From the NCBI GenBank assembly GCA_028554645.1, contig JAQOOI010000073.1, positions 1,347,605 through 1,411,604 on the forward strand: DNA of 64,000 nt. The letters are read 5' to 3'. The notes under the pieces are model-generated. The model was not told the DNA's origin. It saw only the letters and a program-made list of their open reading frames with translations, and ran no database searches. Positions within the stretch are counted from its first letter, which is position 1. Every line of letters starts with the position of its first letter. Source of the DNA: Omphalotus guepiniiformis (taxonomy: Eukaryota; Basidiomycota; Agaricomycetes; Agaricales; Omphalotaceae). Shown one piece after another: positions 22,653-35,342 of this stretch. The position numbers and the translations under genes were made by a program.

Positions 22653-24640
22653 AAAGCTGGGACAGATCTCGTTGCTTCGATACCTCGTTATAAGCCTGCT
22701 GTTGGTACTTCATAAGTTCCGGTGTTGTAAAATGCACAAGGAGGGTTCACGGACGCTGTTAATCGAAGAGATACCGCTGCTGTTCAACCGGACTTCGGAA
22801 TTTGACGTGATTTCGCGATCGTCCTCAAAGTACACGGGTATCGGTAGTGTGACAACTTCTGTTCCAGGACTGTCAACACTTGGTGCGCATTCCGAGGGCT
22901 CGGTGGCCTGCAGCAAGATATTGGTCGGCTTGAAAACCAGATATTGCAATGGATCGGAGACTGACCGTAGCTGATTCTATTTTCTCCACGACTTGTTCGG
23001 TGGCAGGCTCTTCAGCCTTATTCTGATTCTTCGTCTGCGAAAACAGCTTCAGCAAGGAAACTTGCGCCACAAACGCTCCGACAAACGCACCTTGGAAGAC
23101 TTCATCGTACAACAATTCTCGTTATTCCTTCTCTCGATATTCCTTTTCCTAAAACTCTCCAGAAGATTATTCAACTTTTGAAGGGATTCCGAGTTGACCT
23201 CGGACGATTGCGTGGGTGTATGATTGGTGTCAGTGCCTGCGACACCAGGTAAAACAGAATAGTTATACGTTAACAAGGGTGAGCGAATCATGATTACAAG
23301 GAAAAGAGGACCCTATGCCACATGCAGAGAAACTGTGTTAGACTCTGAGAGTATACGGTGTTACCGTAGAAGAGAAGGTGAAGATGGTGAGAAAGTAAGG
23401 GCAACGGGTTTTCTTCGCGTGTGTCTCATTCTGAGTCCACTCTTCTATCTTATGTAATCATTACTCCTTTTAGTCTGCCCAGGCTGACCGAGGAGTGGCC
23501 GAGGTTGATTACAATGCTGCTAGAATTTTATATATTATATCGACTTGCGAGTCCAGTATATACTCAATCTCGACTTGACCTGCGCAACTTTCACTGGACC
23601 ACGAGCACTGCGGTATATGATATGGGAGGATTCATTCTTGACTTGAACCCCAACTTTTTTCCAGAACCTTCTCCGGAGTCCCGTTGCGCTGAATGATATA
23701 ACCTGATATTCCAAGTCTGCTCAGAGGACATTGCTCATCCCATGTTCCCATTCCCCAAGCAACGGTAAGTGGGTCCTATTTTCTATCCCCCCTTCTGTAC
23801 CCAACAATCGCATTACGCTGGGGTTCATCCGAGTCACTGGTTCTTCTGGGCCTCCAACTCTGGCAGCGGAGCGGTCCGCTACAAAAGGTTTGATATTGCT
23901 AGAAATAGTCTAGCAGCGGCGTCAATTCGAGTCGCAGTCGGGAGGAATACCAGGGAATACCCTGAAATACCTGGTCTGTATGACCTGCGGGGCTAAGTAT
24001 GATCAGCTGAGCAAACACTCATGAAGTCAATCCGAAATGTTGAAAGTTTAACCGGTGCGTGCCTTCGTACTCATGAGGCCCTTCTTGGAATCATTTTCTG
24101 AGTTCTCTCTAGCATGTCAACTCGCGTCTCGTGAGCTGCAATACAATACACGCCATTGGTTGAATCCTTCTTTTGGCGAATATGTATCAATCTTCCCTTC
24201 CATTGTGATTATACGACATTCATGACTCAATTATCAATGGACCAAGGATAGCAAGTCGAACTTTATAGATGCTGTTCTATATCCACACAGTAAGTAGTTA
24301 TTTCGAGCCTCAATAAACGCTTTGACTCACTGGGTAGAATGCATAAACTAACTTTGCGCCCCAAGCAATATTTTATACCCCGCACTCGCCTGTCAGGGTT
24401 AAGGCGTTCTATTGGTATAGTCAGCTGCCGCGATACATTCTTGAGCTTAATCGCCTGTTTATTCAAGATCCGTATCCCCTTGCTATGACATCGAGTGGGG
24501 TTGAAATTCACACCAGTGAAAGAACAAAGACCCTGACATTCGTGAATTTTTCGTAGAACCCCAGCAAAATAACAAAAATTCCAAATACAACCAAGGAGAA
24601 ACATAGACTCGTGACCAGACTAATGTTCATGTGAAACTCG
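22653..24640. other. Upstream region of the RBR gene and intergenic DNA
   Basis: Minus-strand frames at 22710-22949 and 23049-23291 could be 5' exons of the CCCH-RBR gene: the latter starts MIRSPLLTYNYSVLPGV and carries a charged helical block LQKLNNLLESFRKRN. I could not chain them with confidence. From about 23300 to 24640 I see no supported gene. Confidence 0.35.
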
Positions 24641-26184
24641 TCAGACTCGATGCTCGACCCTAATTTTCTCATTTGAAGAGGAAGACCCTGTGTCATTGGA
24701 TGGAGATTCTTGTCGGTTGGGATTATGAGCGTGATTATGATGGACTGCCATGAATTCACGATGAGCTGCGGGAAGTACTGTATGATTCAACAACACAATA
24801 ACTCCGGAGTCAGGAACATTCAATCAATCAAAGGTGAGCAAGTGCTCATACCTCGCGCATAGTCGGTAAGAAACAGCTCATAAAGTAAAACTCCAAACAG
24901 CGTTGCCGGGATATTGGTCAAGGCGCTCAGAGCAGCATAGGTCCCACCGGAAGCTTGACAATCAATTGGAGATAAGCAAACTTGTACAGCACGACAGCGA
25001 AAATGGAACTTCGTACCCTGTCGGCCCCAAATAGTGAGCGCTGCGAACCTTCCACCAAGATCACGAGCCGTATTAGCAGCCACTGCAACAGGAATAGCAC
25101 GTAATCAATATCATAGTGGGTGGCAAATAATTCATCAGTATCAAGGGCGAGGAACTTACGACCAGGAGTAGCATATCCCCACACAGCGACACCACTAAAA
25201 ATGGGTTCAGTAACCCCACGACTTGGGACCCTGTGCGACTAGCAAAATACACTCACTAAGCCAATCCTATGACGATAGGTACTAACGGAGGAGGAACGAG
25301 AATGTTTGTCGGATCGAGGCACCCCCAAATGACCAAGGCGAGGAAAACATCCTGGTTTTTCCAACATGTCAGAATCACCGTGCCTTGAGAGTGATGCGGC
25401 GCCACGTACGGTAATGAATTCATTCACAAACACATTACCTAGATTAGCGCCTGGTAACACGTATAGTGCGAAAGCACCAGCGGGACCGTTTGGTGTGAAA
25501 AGTGTTGATTCGAGGGCGTTGGCGGCGACTAAGGCGGCTTCGGTTTGGACGATTAAATCGTGGTATTGGACGTAGATGAGAAGGCAAGCGATGTATCCTC
25601 CCAGGAGTTGTGCGGCGATATACCTGCGGAGGGTGTTCAGTAGAAAGAACCGAATGCTACCCTGGAAGACTCTTACCGAATAGCCTTGATAGGTGGAAAT
25701 CCCTTGAAGAGAACAAAGGCAACTGTCACGGCTGGATTGAAATGACCACCTGAGGTCGCGCTGCAGATCACGATTGCGAATATGATCCCACAACTGTATG
25801 AAACGCCGATTTGGAGGACCGCTATGATATCGTTTCGTTGGTGAGCGTTGAAAGAATTGCGAAGTACTTACAGCTGAGTCCCTCGACATCCAAGATTTTG
25901 CCAGCGATGTACTGAATCGTAGGGCCGATACCTTCATGAAGATGTATATCAGCTTCGACCATCAAACATAGGAGGGTTGGGTTTACCTGCGTAGACGTAG
26001 AAGAATACACCCAACTGGAACAGAAGTCAATCAGCGTCGGCGGTCCTAATCAGTTGTCACGTACGGCTTCAGCAAAGCATTCCACGAGCCAATGAAGTGA
26101 AGTATGCCTATGCCTCTCCCATGTAGCAAAGAACCGCGGTCGTTGTTGAACGTCTTTCAAATGAACAATCGTCCCGCTAGACAT
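24641..26184 (-). CDS. Aquaglyceroporin-like MIP channel
   Basis: MIP channel for water, glycerol or small solutes in a cell membrane. Start ATG 26184 (MSSGTIVHLKDVQQRPRFF); many small exons run down to a TGA at 24641. Pore motif 1 is SGGHFNPAVTVAFVLF (canonical NPA). Pore motif 2 is AANTARDLGGRF, with NTA in place of NPA but the following ARDLG typical of fungal aquaglyceroporins. The Asp after the second motif and the Gly-rich first loop support glycerol-type selectivity. Other membrane blocks: YIAAQLLGGYIACLLIYVQY, DVFLALVIWGCLDPTN and YAALSALTNIPATLFGVLLY. The last exon gives a hydrophilic His/Asn/Ser-rich tail ending in KIRVEHRV. Exon borders within 24900-25260 and 25700-26050 are approximate. 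Confidence 0.85.
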
Positions 26185-27832
26185 TGTTGAATTGTATGGA
26201 AGGGGTAGGTGTTCAAATCAGGGGCCCTAACACCACAAAAAGCAGAGCACATTTAAGAGGCATATGAGCACACAACAACATTCGGATCAAGCCTTGGTTT
26301 CTCAGTTGACGGTTTCTAGATTCAAGATGTTGTAACGAGATCTCGAGATGGTCAGGTGCTGAAAGTCCTTGAGGTGTGTTGTAGACAGATTGTGTCACCG
26401 GTAGTCCTCGCCTTGATACGCCCATGCTCGAGTTGATGTACATAGTATAATTTCTTCGATTTCGCTAAAGATGAGAAAGCTCGAGCTTGACGCTCGAGAA
26501 AGCCTGAACTTGAAGAAACTCTGAAGATGAGTTCAAGAAATCTGACACTTAGAACTGAAGTCTGAAGCCGACTTTGATTCTCCGAAATGATCTCCGATGA
26601 GCTCAGGACCGAAGGAGACGGTCTCCTTCAAGCCTGCAGCATAATGGAACGACCGTTCACGCGTAACGATTCATGTTTTTAGCGGTATATCGCGGAGAAA
26701 ATTCAAGGAACAGCTGACAATTATTACTCTTATCTTGTCTCAAGTGGGTCCAAATCGTGGCAAGCATCACAGGTTCGAATTTCTCCAAGAAATGCAAGAA
26801 ATGCCCTGGCGAAGGAGGGCGAAGGAGGCAATCACCGTCGGGGCTGGAATTCGTTCGAAAATTGTGCTTGTACAGTGGTACTTGTCCTGGTGATGTGATC
26901 CCATTTGACCTCGGCCGCCTTTCCTTCTCTCATGCGAGGACGAGTGACTGCCTCGCACGAGCCAAGGCAAAAAACAAATGTCCAATGACCCCGCCCCGTG
27001 TTCCCACTACTACTAGGACTATTTCTTGTTCCATTCCCTCACAAAATACGGGACGCGCCAAGCAATGATAAAGATATTATATGGCATTTGGAGGAAATCT
27101 CACACAAGACAGGTGTCACAAGAGCCCCGCGGGACTAGTCACCAAGCTGACCTCGAGGAAATGACTCGAAAATGGAGACTCCCACTTCCCCGCAAAGTTC
27201 ACACACAACCCCGCATTTTCCAGACATTCTTAACACGAGCGTTCATTCGCTTGATAAGGAGCAATGTCCATGTTGTGTTCCCGTCCAAAGTGAATGATAC
27301 ACACCCAGTTCGAATGTTTGAAAGACATTCGTCGGTTCCAATTTCGCTTCTCCCGTCGAGGAAGATGAGAAATTTGTACTTCCTCTGTCTGACTTAGGGG
27401 TTTTGGACTCAAAACCTGGATTGCGTTCGAATGGCCATTGGAGGGAGTCGCGTTTCACGGACTACCAATACGCGATGTGCGTGTCTGCAATGAGACTGCA
27501 GCCCGGTGAGGAGACAGATCGTAGTTTCGTGCTTCAAGTCGTGACGAGAGACCGTATCAAGCATTCGCAGTAAGACCTCGTCCGGGAATGGAGTAGAAGA
27601 CCCAAGTGAAGCTGTCGAATTGCTGGGAAGCCGATACTCTTGACACTTTGAGCGTTATTGCATGCTCATAGCTGACTTTTAGGAGTGAAGCAAAGCGTCC
27701 AGACTCCATGCTTCTGTCGACAATACACCAGCCGGCCCCACGACATGATAACACAAACGATACATACACGCTAGTACAGTATTACTTACTTTACATATAG
27801 ACGTTCCATTTCATCGTGATTTCCGTGCTAGA
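26185..27832. other. Intergenic stretch, no supported gene
   Basis: Short frames only, on both strands, without recognisable motifs. It would contain the promoter of the aquaglyceroporin gene and the terminator of the macro-domain gene. Confidence 0.5.
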
Positions 27833-29099
27833 CTATTCCACCTTTTCTTCCTTCAAACCCTTCTTTGCATTCACCTCCTCCTCCTCCTCCAATTCTACTT
27901 CAACTTGCGTCTCAGGTACAGGTTCCCCTTCCGAATCCTCTTCGGGTTCGGGTTCGGGTTCAGGGGACAATGCCTCGCCGGGGGACGGAGGGAAATACTG
28001 CGGAAGGAGAGATTCGTATACGTCTTTGTCTTTGTCGCTCCATACGACGAATATCACGCGTTCGAGCTGGAGCAGAAGATATCAGAAAGGGCCTGTATAT
28101 TACGATAGGACCACAAAGTATACCTGAGAAGACGATGAACCCTCTGAATCGAAAAAGTTTCGGACAACGTTCAAAGCAATATGGGTCGCATCTTCTATAG
28201 GGTAGCCATAGACCCCCGTTGATATTGAAGGAAAGGCCTGTGGCAGAACAGTTATAGAGAATGCTTCTTACACCAATGAACACAACGACGGATTGCTCAC
28301 GATATGCCTAAGAGAATTCGTGACTGCGAGATCGAGGCTGGTTTGGTAGCAAGATGCGAGTAGCTTGGCTTTGGCGTCCACAGAAGAAGAAGAATATACG
28401 GGGCCGACGGTGTGAATGATATGTTTCCTGCATACATAGATCCCATAACAAATGCGAGTAAGAACTCCGGAAGGATATCCAAAGTTCAAAATGAATATCA
28501 CGCACGATGGTAGATTATATCCTTTCGTGATTTTAGACATACCAGTCTCACACCCATTCAGCTTCCTGCCTAATCATTCATATAGGTTACTTGGCTAGTT
28601 GCTTTCGATGTACATGAGGAGGAGGGAGGGAAATAGCCGTACATTCTTCCAAAAGATTTCGTCCCGCTGCAGCATGGATTGCACCGTCAACTCCTCCACC
28701 ACCTGCATTATTGCGAGAGATGAGAATTCAAGCAATTAATTGTTAATTGACTGAGCGGGTTGGGGGAGGGGTCAAAGTTCGACAACGTACCCAAAAGCCG
28801 CTTGTTCGCTGCATTCACAATAGAATCCACTTCAAGTTTCGTAATGTCTCCTTGACTAAACCGTCCCATAAATCACGACAACATCGACGTATTCAAACGA
28901 GGACCCACAATAGCGATACCCGATTAAGGAGCGATACATTGGGTTTGTATTTTTGCGTACTTGAAGAAGGACGTTTGAGAATAGATGATTTGTATAGGTC
29001 GCTGAGAGTACGAATGTCCGTGAGCTTGATGATACGACGGGCTGTTGCCATGTTTTCTTGCTCAGAGCCGGAATCAGAATCAGAATCAGAATCAGACAT
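27833..29099 (-). CDS. Macro-domain protein (ADP-ribose binding/hydrolase type)
   Basis: Macro domains of the MacroD class bind ADP-ribose and remove it from proteins or deacetylate O-acetyl-ADP-ribose. Start ATG 29099 with a Ser-Asp repeat (MSDSDSDSDSGSE) encoded by a short GAATCA-type repeat. Domain blocks across exons: QGDITKLEVDSIVNAANKRL, then GGGGVDGAIHAAAG, then LNGCETGMSKITKGYNLPS, KHIIHTVGPVY, and AFPSISTGVYGYPIEDA. These include the Asn of NAAN, the GGGGVDGAIH catalytic loop and the STGVYGYP phosphate loop, all intact. The C-terminal exon adds a long Glu/Pro-rich acidic tail ending in LKEEKVE. No targeting signal obvious. Confidence 0.88.
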
Positions 29100-29459
29100 A
29101 ACAGAGAAATTAGTAGATGATGGAATGAAAGAAAGGATTATTCGAGTTGTGGGCGCTTAGTCTGACGTTTTGGTTCTGCATACGAGATTCGTCCAATTTC
29201 TAATGAGTGTTCAATTACTTCGAGAACTACGTAAACGCAGTAGTACGAAGCTCGAACGCGATAAAATCAATATATTAGCGATTGTATTGTCTCGGAATTG
29301 TTGCTGTCGCGTTCTACTGAAACTTCTACAATCACGGCTGGATTCGATGCTGCGAAATTCAGTCAAGCTGTGCTCGGGTTCGAATTGTCAGAATGGAATT
29401 CGACTCGGTATCGAGTTTCTGAGTAGGGTAAACAAGACGTTAATAATTTGACATGCATT
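29100..29459. other. Short intergenic stretch
   Basis: Between the start of the macro-domain gene and the 3' end of reductase copy 1. No gene or element recognised. Confidence 0.5.
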
Positions 29460-32400
29460 TTACAGACCGCATTGTATCCAATATCTAACCCACCGCTCAG
29501 CCTGAAGGGGTTCCAGGGGTTCCAAATTCTTCATTCTTGGGCTGAGCTGCTGAACATTAACCGTACTCAAAGGCGTAAGTCCAGTACTCTCCATCGTACT
29601 GGACTCATCCAACAACCCAATCGCCTCGTCACCAGCAGACATCGTTCGGAAGAAATCGACAAGCTTGACCGCAGGCTACGAGATGCACAAAGCAGAGTCG
29701 ATGAGTAAACGTCAGAACAAGAAGAACACAGAATACTGACGATTTCTTGAGCAATCTTCTCGGATTCCACTTCAGCTCGCTTCTGCACCTCCGCAAACCA
29801 CTCCTGGAATGACACAAGTCGGAGCGCATCGCCAGAAAGCTCTTTCTCGCGAATGATTGTGCTCCTAATCGCCTCGATAATCGATGTCCACGATACAGGT
29901 CTAGGATGGACGACATTGACAGCCAAGGGCGCATGCTTTGCGAAGCCAACTTCGAGAATTGCGTCAGATACGGCATCCATTGGAGTCCAGGAGATCAGCT
30001 TCAATATTTCGTCAGCCTCATGCTTGCCTTAAATAAGGCGATCATAAACACGACTTACTCCATGAGCATTCGGTAGCATCCCTAGAGCAACACTAGACTT
30101 TACGAGGATAGGGAACCAGTCTGTTATTGCCCAAGCTCCGTTTGGCCATCCACCGCTAATCTGCCCTATCCTGAACGAGGTAGCAAGTATTCCACTATTC
30201 GCGAGTATCTATCACAATATGTTCAGTCAAGGGAACATCAAGACCAAGAGGTAATGAACTTACTCGTTCTACGATATATTTACTCTCGCCATAGCCTGCA
30301 CCAACTGCGTACCGCGCGTCAGTCACTACCTCTTCGGGGTAAGGTCCCTTCGCCTTATCCCACGACTGGGTTGAGCCGATTGAGGAGGTGAACAAGTACC
30401 GAATTGAAGCGCCGTGACGACTGGAACGGGCCAAATCAATGAGACTCCGAGAACCTCTTATATTCGACTCGAAAGAAGAGAGCGAGAGATTAAAGTCCAA
30501 TCTCCATGCATTGTGGATGATCATCGTCATGTTCTCGCGGAGCTGGATGAACCATAAGTCAGTGTCTTGATGAAAAAGAGGATCTCATTGGGTATTACCT
30601 CTTCAAGCATACTTTCAGACAAACCCATACTCGACTGAGAGGTATCTCCTTCCAAAAACACCAGCTTCTCGGACGATAACAGGCTCACGTCCAACGCCTT
30701 GTCCTCAAATCGCTCTCGGTGTCTATCAAACATGGACATCTTCTTCGAAGGTCGATTGAGTGCATATACACGCGCCACCGAGTCCTTGCGCAACAGCGAT
30801 TCCAATATCTGCGCCCCAAGATTTCCTGTCGAGCCCGTAAGAAGGACAACGGCCTTCTCTCCCTCATCACCATGGGTAGATTGTGCAATCGGTGTGTCGA
30901 GTCCCTGGCTGTACTTCTCAATCATCTTCTCTATCGCAGCTTCGTGGCTATTCTCAGAGCTTTCCCCGTGAAGCAAGCCAACGATGAAGGCCGCGAGAGT
31001 CTCGATGGTGGGGTAGCTATAAACCGTGGTTTGATTGATGTGCTTGACGACAGCTTTAACATCAGAGTCGTTGGCTTTGCGCAGAGCACTAGTAATTCGT
31101 AGACGCAGCATTGTCGCGGCCAAGCTGACAGAACGAGATATCAGCTACCAAAAGCAGATAATAGTTCGATACCGATAGTACCTGTCGAATCCTTGCTCGA
31201 AAATGTCCCCAGATTCAGACGTAAGCACTTTTGACAGAATATCAGATGCCTGAGTCGATAGCCACCCTCGCAGGTCGAAGTCGGACCAACTCTTTGGTGG
31301 TACCACCTCTTCTCCGCCTGAGTTTGATTCTATCGTCTCGTACCTAGCTGAACTGATGAGTACCTGCCTTTATTCGAAAATGAGCAAAGCGCACAGTTTG
31401 TTGATTTCTTCTTCATAGACCTGCAGAGCCGCTTTCCTCGAAATAGTTCCCTTCGCCACCCGAGGAAGAGGTTTATTTGGAGAGGTGATCAAGATCATCT
31501 CCTTGAATATCCTGCTGAAGTTCGGCGCAATCTTATTCGCCTCATCGATGACAGGCCTAACACAACCGTCAATTCAAAGAAATCATCATAGTTCAATCTG
31601 TCAACATACCATATCTTGTTCCGGAACTGGGATACCTGGTTGAAATCGCTCACATCCACCTCCTCGCCAGGGTATGGCTCAATGAGTATACCGGCTTGAT
31701 CACGCTGACGTCCAAACATTATCGCGCCTTTGATCCTGTATACAAATCTTAATAGACAATCGATATTGAAGGCGACATATATACTGATCAAGGGGCTCGA
31801 TGAGATGATTGACTCCATGGGCGCCGGAACCGTCTTCTCACCGGATGAGTGGATTAATACATCATCGGCACGTCCAACTCTGAAATAGATCACTCATAAG
31901 ACGAAGCCAGAACGAAATTTATGAAGACCTCACATTTTCCACAGTCCATCTCTTGTAGGGTGAGGCTCAAACACATCCAAAGTGGCGTATCCTCTCATAT
32001 CCGGTAGATTCTCCACCCCTAGATGGTAACGATCGCTTGCCTATTTGCGCCATGGAATGTGGTCAGGTATCGTTACGAAGATTATCACAAGGGGCAATAG
32101 TTACGAGGACTTGACACTCAAAATTTCCATCATCTCGAGGTAGCCAGCGGATCTGAACTCGGTCGGAAAATCGGAGGTATAGCCAGTCTTTATCGCATCG
32201 TTCATCGAATCTTACAGCCGTTGGAGCACCAAATTCTGTTCCTCCGTAGCCAGCGCAAAGATTTACGCCTTGAGACACTAGGAAATCACCCGTAGCTGGG
32301 GAGAGCGGTCCGCCACCAAAACACTGAGAAATTAAAGATAGAATCAGCTTGGTGCTCGTGATGGACTTGCCGATATCGACTAACCACTGCTTTGAGTGAG

Positions 32401-33450
32401 ATTAAGGTTTTGACGTACTCCGGTGATTGTGCCCAGACATGCAAGAATGTAGGAACGATGACAAGAAAGTCGGTCTGCGTTCGGTCTACGTAGCGAATGA
32501 TATTTTCCGGTGTTGGTACGACTGGAAGTGCATCTGGCTTCACGACAACAGGTGGGAAGACCACATTAGACAAGGGCGTGTATAAGCCGTAGTTCAGTTG
32601 AAGGGACAATCCATAAGCATGAAATGCAGGAAACGCCATGGCATTCTGTCGAGTTGTTGAACTGTTCCTGAACCTAAGAACAGAGTCTGAGATGAAATTT
32701 TGTGAATGATCTTAATACTTTCCGACGCGTTAAGTTAGACTTACGACTTTCAGCGTAGTCCTTTATGGAAATGAATGTCCAAGGAATTGCCTTAGGAAGG
32801 CCAGTGCTCCCGGATGAGTGCAGATATAAGGCGACTTCAAAGTCGTCCGGCTTTAAAGCTGGAAGGGGGGCGAAGGGGTCTGCCAGCGTCTCCTTTCCAA
32901 GCTTGGGGAAGATCTCATTCAGAGAAGGTGCTTCCTCGATGGTGAGGGCGTAGTCCGGATGCGTCAATGACAGTTCAGACTTGACACTTTCAACGAGATC
33001 GTTCAATGTACCATGTGTGGTGAGCAACCTGTGTGCAGACGTGGTTCGTAGGAGGTTAACGATAGCCGTTGGAGAGTTACGTGGAGAGATAGGGAAGGGC
33101 TATATAGATCATGAGTCGAGTCGTCAAAGGTACGAACAAGACAGGACACTTACTGTGAAGCCGGCTTTCATCAAACCGACATTGAGGGCCTGGTAGACGA
33201 TGGTATCCACCTGTGCAATTATAGCGATTACTTCGCGCTGGGGTGACGGACTGCGGTCGCCAAGAACCGCCTTGCCAGCGCGATGGCTAGCTCGCACGAA
33301 TTCCAAGCATGATATCTTGGTGACTTCGTCGGCGCCGTCTTCTGCGTATAGATAAAGAGAGAAATCAGGGTTATTCGTGTAGTGGAAATCTAGGAGCTCT
33401 GGGAGAGTGAGTTCAAGAGATGGGAAGGCGGGAGGAGTGTTGGTGGCCAT
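29460..33450 (-). CDS. Adenylate-forming reductase (A-T-R), copy 1
   Basis: NRPS-like enzyme: the A domain activates a carboxylic acid as the adenylate, the T domain carries it as a thioester, the R domain reduces it to an aldehyde or alcohol with NAD(P)H. Start ATG 33450 (MATNTPPAFPSLELTLPELL); stop at 29460 after WVRYWIQCGL. A-domain core YLHSSGSTGLPKAIPW lies near 32800, then TEFGAPTAVRF and VGRADDVLIHSSGEK. The T-domain motif FEQGFDSLAATM has its Ser codon (AG|C) split by an intron near 31190. The R domain has LLTGSTGNLGAQ and YGESKYIVER (SDR-type Tyr and Lys). About 12 introns; every join checked stays in frame, so it looks intact. It is divergent from the metallophosphoesterase gene, with 537 bp between start codons. 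Substrate unknown. Confidence 0.88.
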
Positions 33451-33509
33451 CGAAAGCCTCAATACAGGGCAGCTGCGTTGTTGCAGTACTTGAGCGTCCT
33501 CCCATGGCT

Positions 33510-33516
33510 CTTATAC
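33510..33516 (-). promoter_or_regulatory. TATA-like box of reductase copy 1
   Basis: Minus-strand GTATAAGAG followed by CCATGG lies about 60 bp upstream of ATG 33450. Similar TATA plus CATGG arrangements precede copies 2, 3 and 4, which supports function. Confidence 0.45.
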
Positions 33517-33987
33517 ATTCCGGTTCTCCCATGGTGCTTTTATGTCCTGAGTATCCCACCGGTACGACAGTGCGATGGCTTTCATGATGCTCTTGACCAC
33601 TGTTGTCGGATGACGCGTTGAATTGGTGCAGGAGCAGGGGTTTTCGTCAGCCCATTCCAATAGATATGAGGTGAAAGTTGCCCGAAAGACGTCGAAAGCC
33701 CCAGCCTCGGGTTACTGTTCTATCGCAAGAAGTATAAGGAGAAGATTGATTCGAAAGAAGCATCCGGTGGCTCGGTCCTTACAGTCGCGGAGGCAATCTG
33801 AGAGGTATCGAAAGTAAATTTATTGCAAATATTGAGTAATCCGCGCATAATGATAAAAGAGACTGCTAGAATGCGAAGACTGTCGGTTCAGAAACAAAGA
33901 CGAAATTACTGGGCAACAGCACTCACTATCTCACTTCGCGTCCCTTTCCTACTCTCAACTACGAAATCCCGCGTCTCCTCTTTTGCC

Positions 33988-35164
33988 ATGAGTGCTTCTA
34001 CTCTTCGTTCGCCAAAAGAAATTGTCTATCTCGAGTACGAGGATCCAACACATCTAGAACCTCCTCCGTCCGAAAAATGGACACGATTTGTATGCATTAG
34101 TGATACACATTCTCATGACTTCGACGTACCTGCAGGAGATGTCCTTCTACATAGCGGAGATTTGACTAATACAGGGACAGTGGCTGACTTCGAGAAGACT
34201 ATGAACTGGCTATACAGCCTTCCTCACAAGTTGAAGATGTGAGTGAATTGTTTGGTAGAACTCCGTCAATGTGCAGGGTTCATACGGTTTCACTTAGTGT
34301 TATCGCAGGTAACCATGACTTGACATTGCATGAGGGATGGTATGAAAGCAATTGGGAGAGATGGCACTCGAGTAAGGGTTACCAGGTAGTCATTATGATT
34401 GTAGAGGTCAAGGAAGCGGTGTCTCAATTTGCTCATTGACAGGAACGCGAACCTATTATCGATATGCTTAAAGGACAGAAGGCCAAAGCAGCAGGAATCA
34501 TCTACCTCGAAGATGAAGAGTTTGAATTTCAAACTAAGAGCGGAGGAAAGATATGGAGTGTATATGGTTCTCCGGTCTGTGCTTCTCTGTCACCCTCAGT
34601 CTGCCTTTATTCACCAATACCTAGTGGTCCCCTGAATTCTGGAACTGGGCTTTCAACTATGAAGAACATGAAGCGGAAGGTATACCATAATATCGGTCTT
34701 ATCCTCCTGAATTTACTGAGCTGTTACAGCTCTGGTCGGGAAGTATCCCAAAACTGACATCCTGTAAGCAGGAATCCACCCCACTGGAACAGCTCAAGTC
34801 TGAATTAGATCCCAGCCTCACTCACGGACCTCCCTGGCACATCCTTGACTTGACCACCGGGCAAGATTACGCGGGTTGCAAGACACTCGCTGCACGCCTT
34901 CCTTCTCTACGACCTCGTCTTCATCTCTTTGGACATATCCACGAGGCACATGGCGCTCACATTCACGCGTGGACGGGCACGAACGAATCTCCTCGTGTCC
35001 AGAATTCTAGTCCACCTGCAGAGTACGCAGATGCTGCCGACGCTGATCGGACTGTCTTTGTTAACGCTGCAAATTGGCCAGCTGGGCCGAGACGAAAGAA
35101 GTTTTCAACAGCAGGCTTTGGAGGCCCTGGTTTTCGGCCTGTCGTTGTGGATTTGCTAGAGTAA
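33988..35164 (+). CDS. Calcineurin-like metallophosphoesterase (MPPED-like)
   Basis: Binuclear-metal phosphoesterase. All metal-binding signatures are visible in order: FVCISDTHSHDF (DxH), LLHSGDLTNTG (GD), VIAGNHDLTL (GNHD, after an intron whose acceptor is at about 34300) and LFGHIHEAHG (GHxH), with NAANWP near the end. The first exon starts at ATG 33988 (MSASTLRSPKEIVYLEY). An in-frame ATG at 33823 would add 55 basic residues that could be a leader, but the homologous relic at 37.7 kb also aligns from the shorter start. Ends with a TAG at 35162-35164. Introns lie near 34239, 34386 and 34575. Compact, MPPED1/2-like layout; substrate unknown. Confidence 0.88.
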
Positions 35165-35342
35165 TAGAAGACAAGTACCCTGGGTAGGGGTAGATATTCA
35201 GAAACAGACAATTAGAATACATTAAGGAACATGCACGATATAGATAGAAATGGAATCCATGTTGTTCTTTCACCTATTCGTTCGAAAGAGAAAGAAAATG
35301 CGCTGCGTGGATTCGAAGTAGCGGATGTCAGGATCGCAACGT

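Noticed and set aside
26757..27397. Plus-strand frames of 103 and 123 residues
   Set aside because: No recognisable domain, poor composition and no coherent splice joins.
27865..28200. Plus-strand frames opposite the macro-domain gene
   Set aside because: Shadow of the Glu-rich tail and macro-domain exons on the minus strand.
30685..31102. Plus-strand frames overlapping reductase copy 1 (and the same shadows at 40764-41230 and 45853-46262)
   Set aside because: Antisense of the conserved R-domain exon; repeated in all copies only because the sense strand is conserved.
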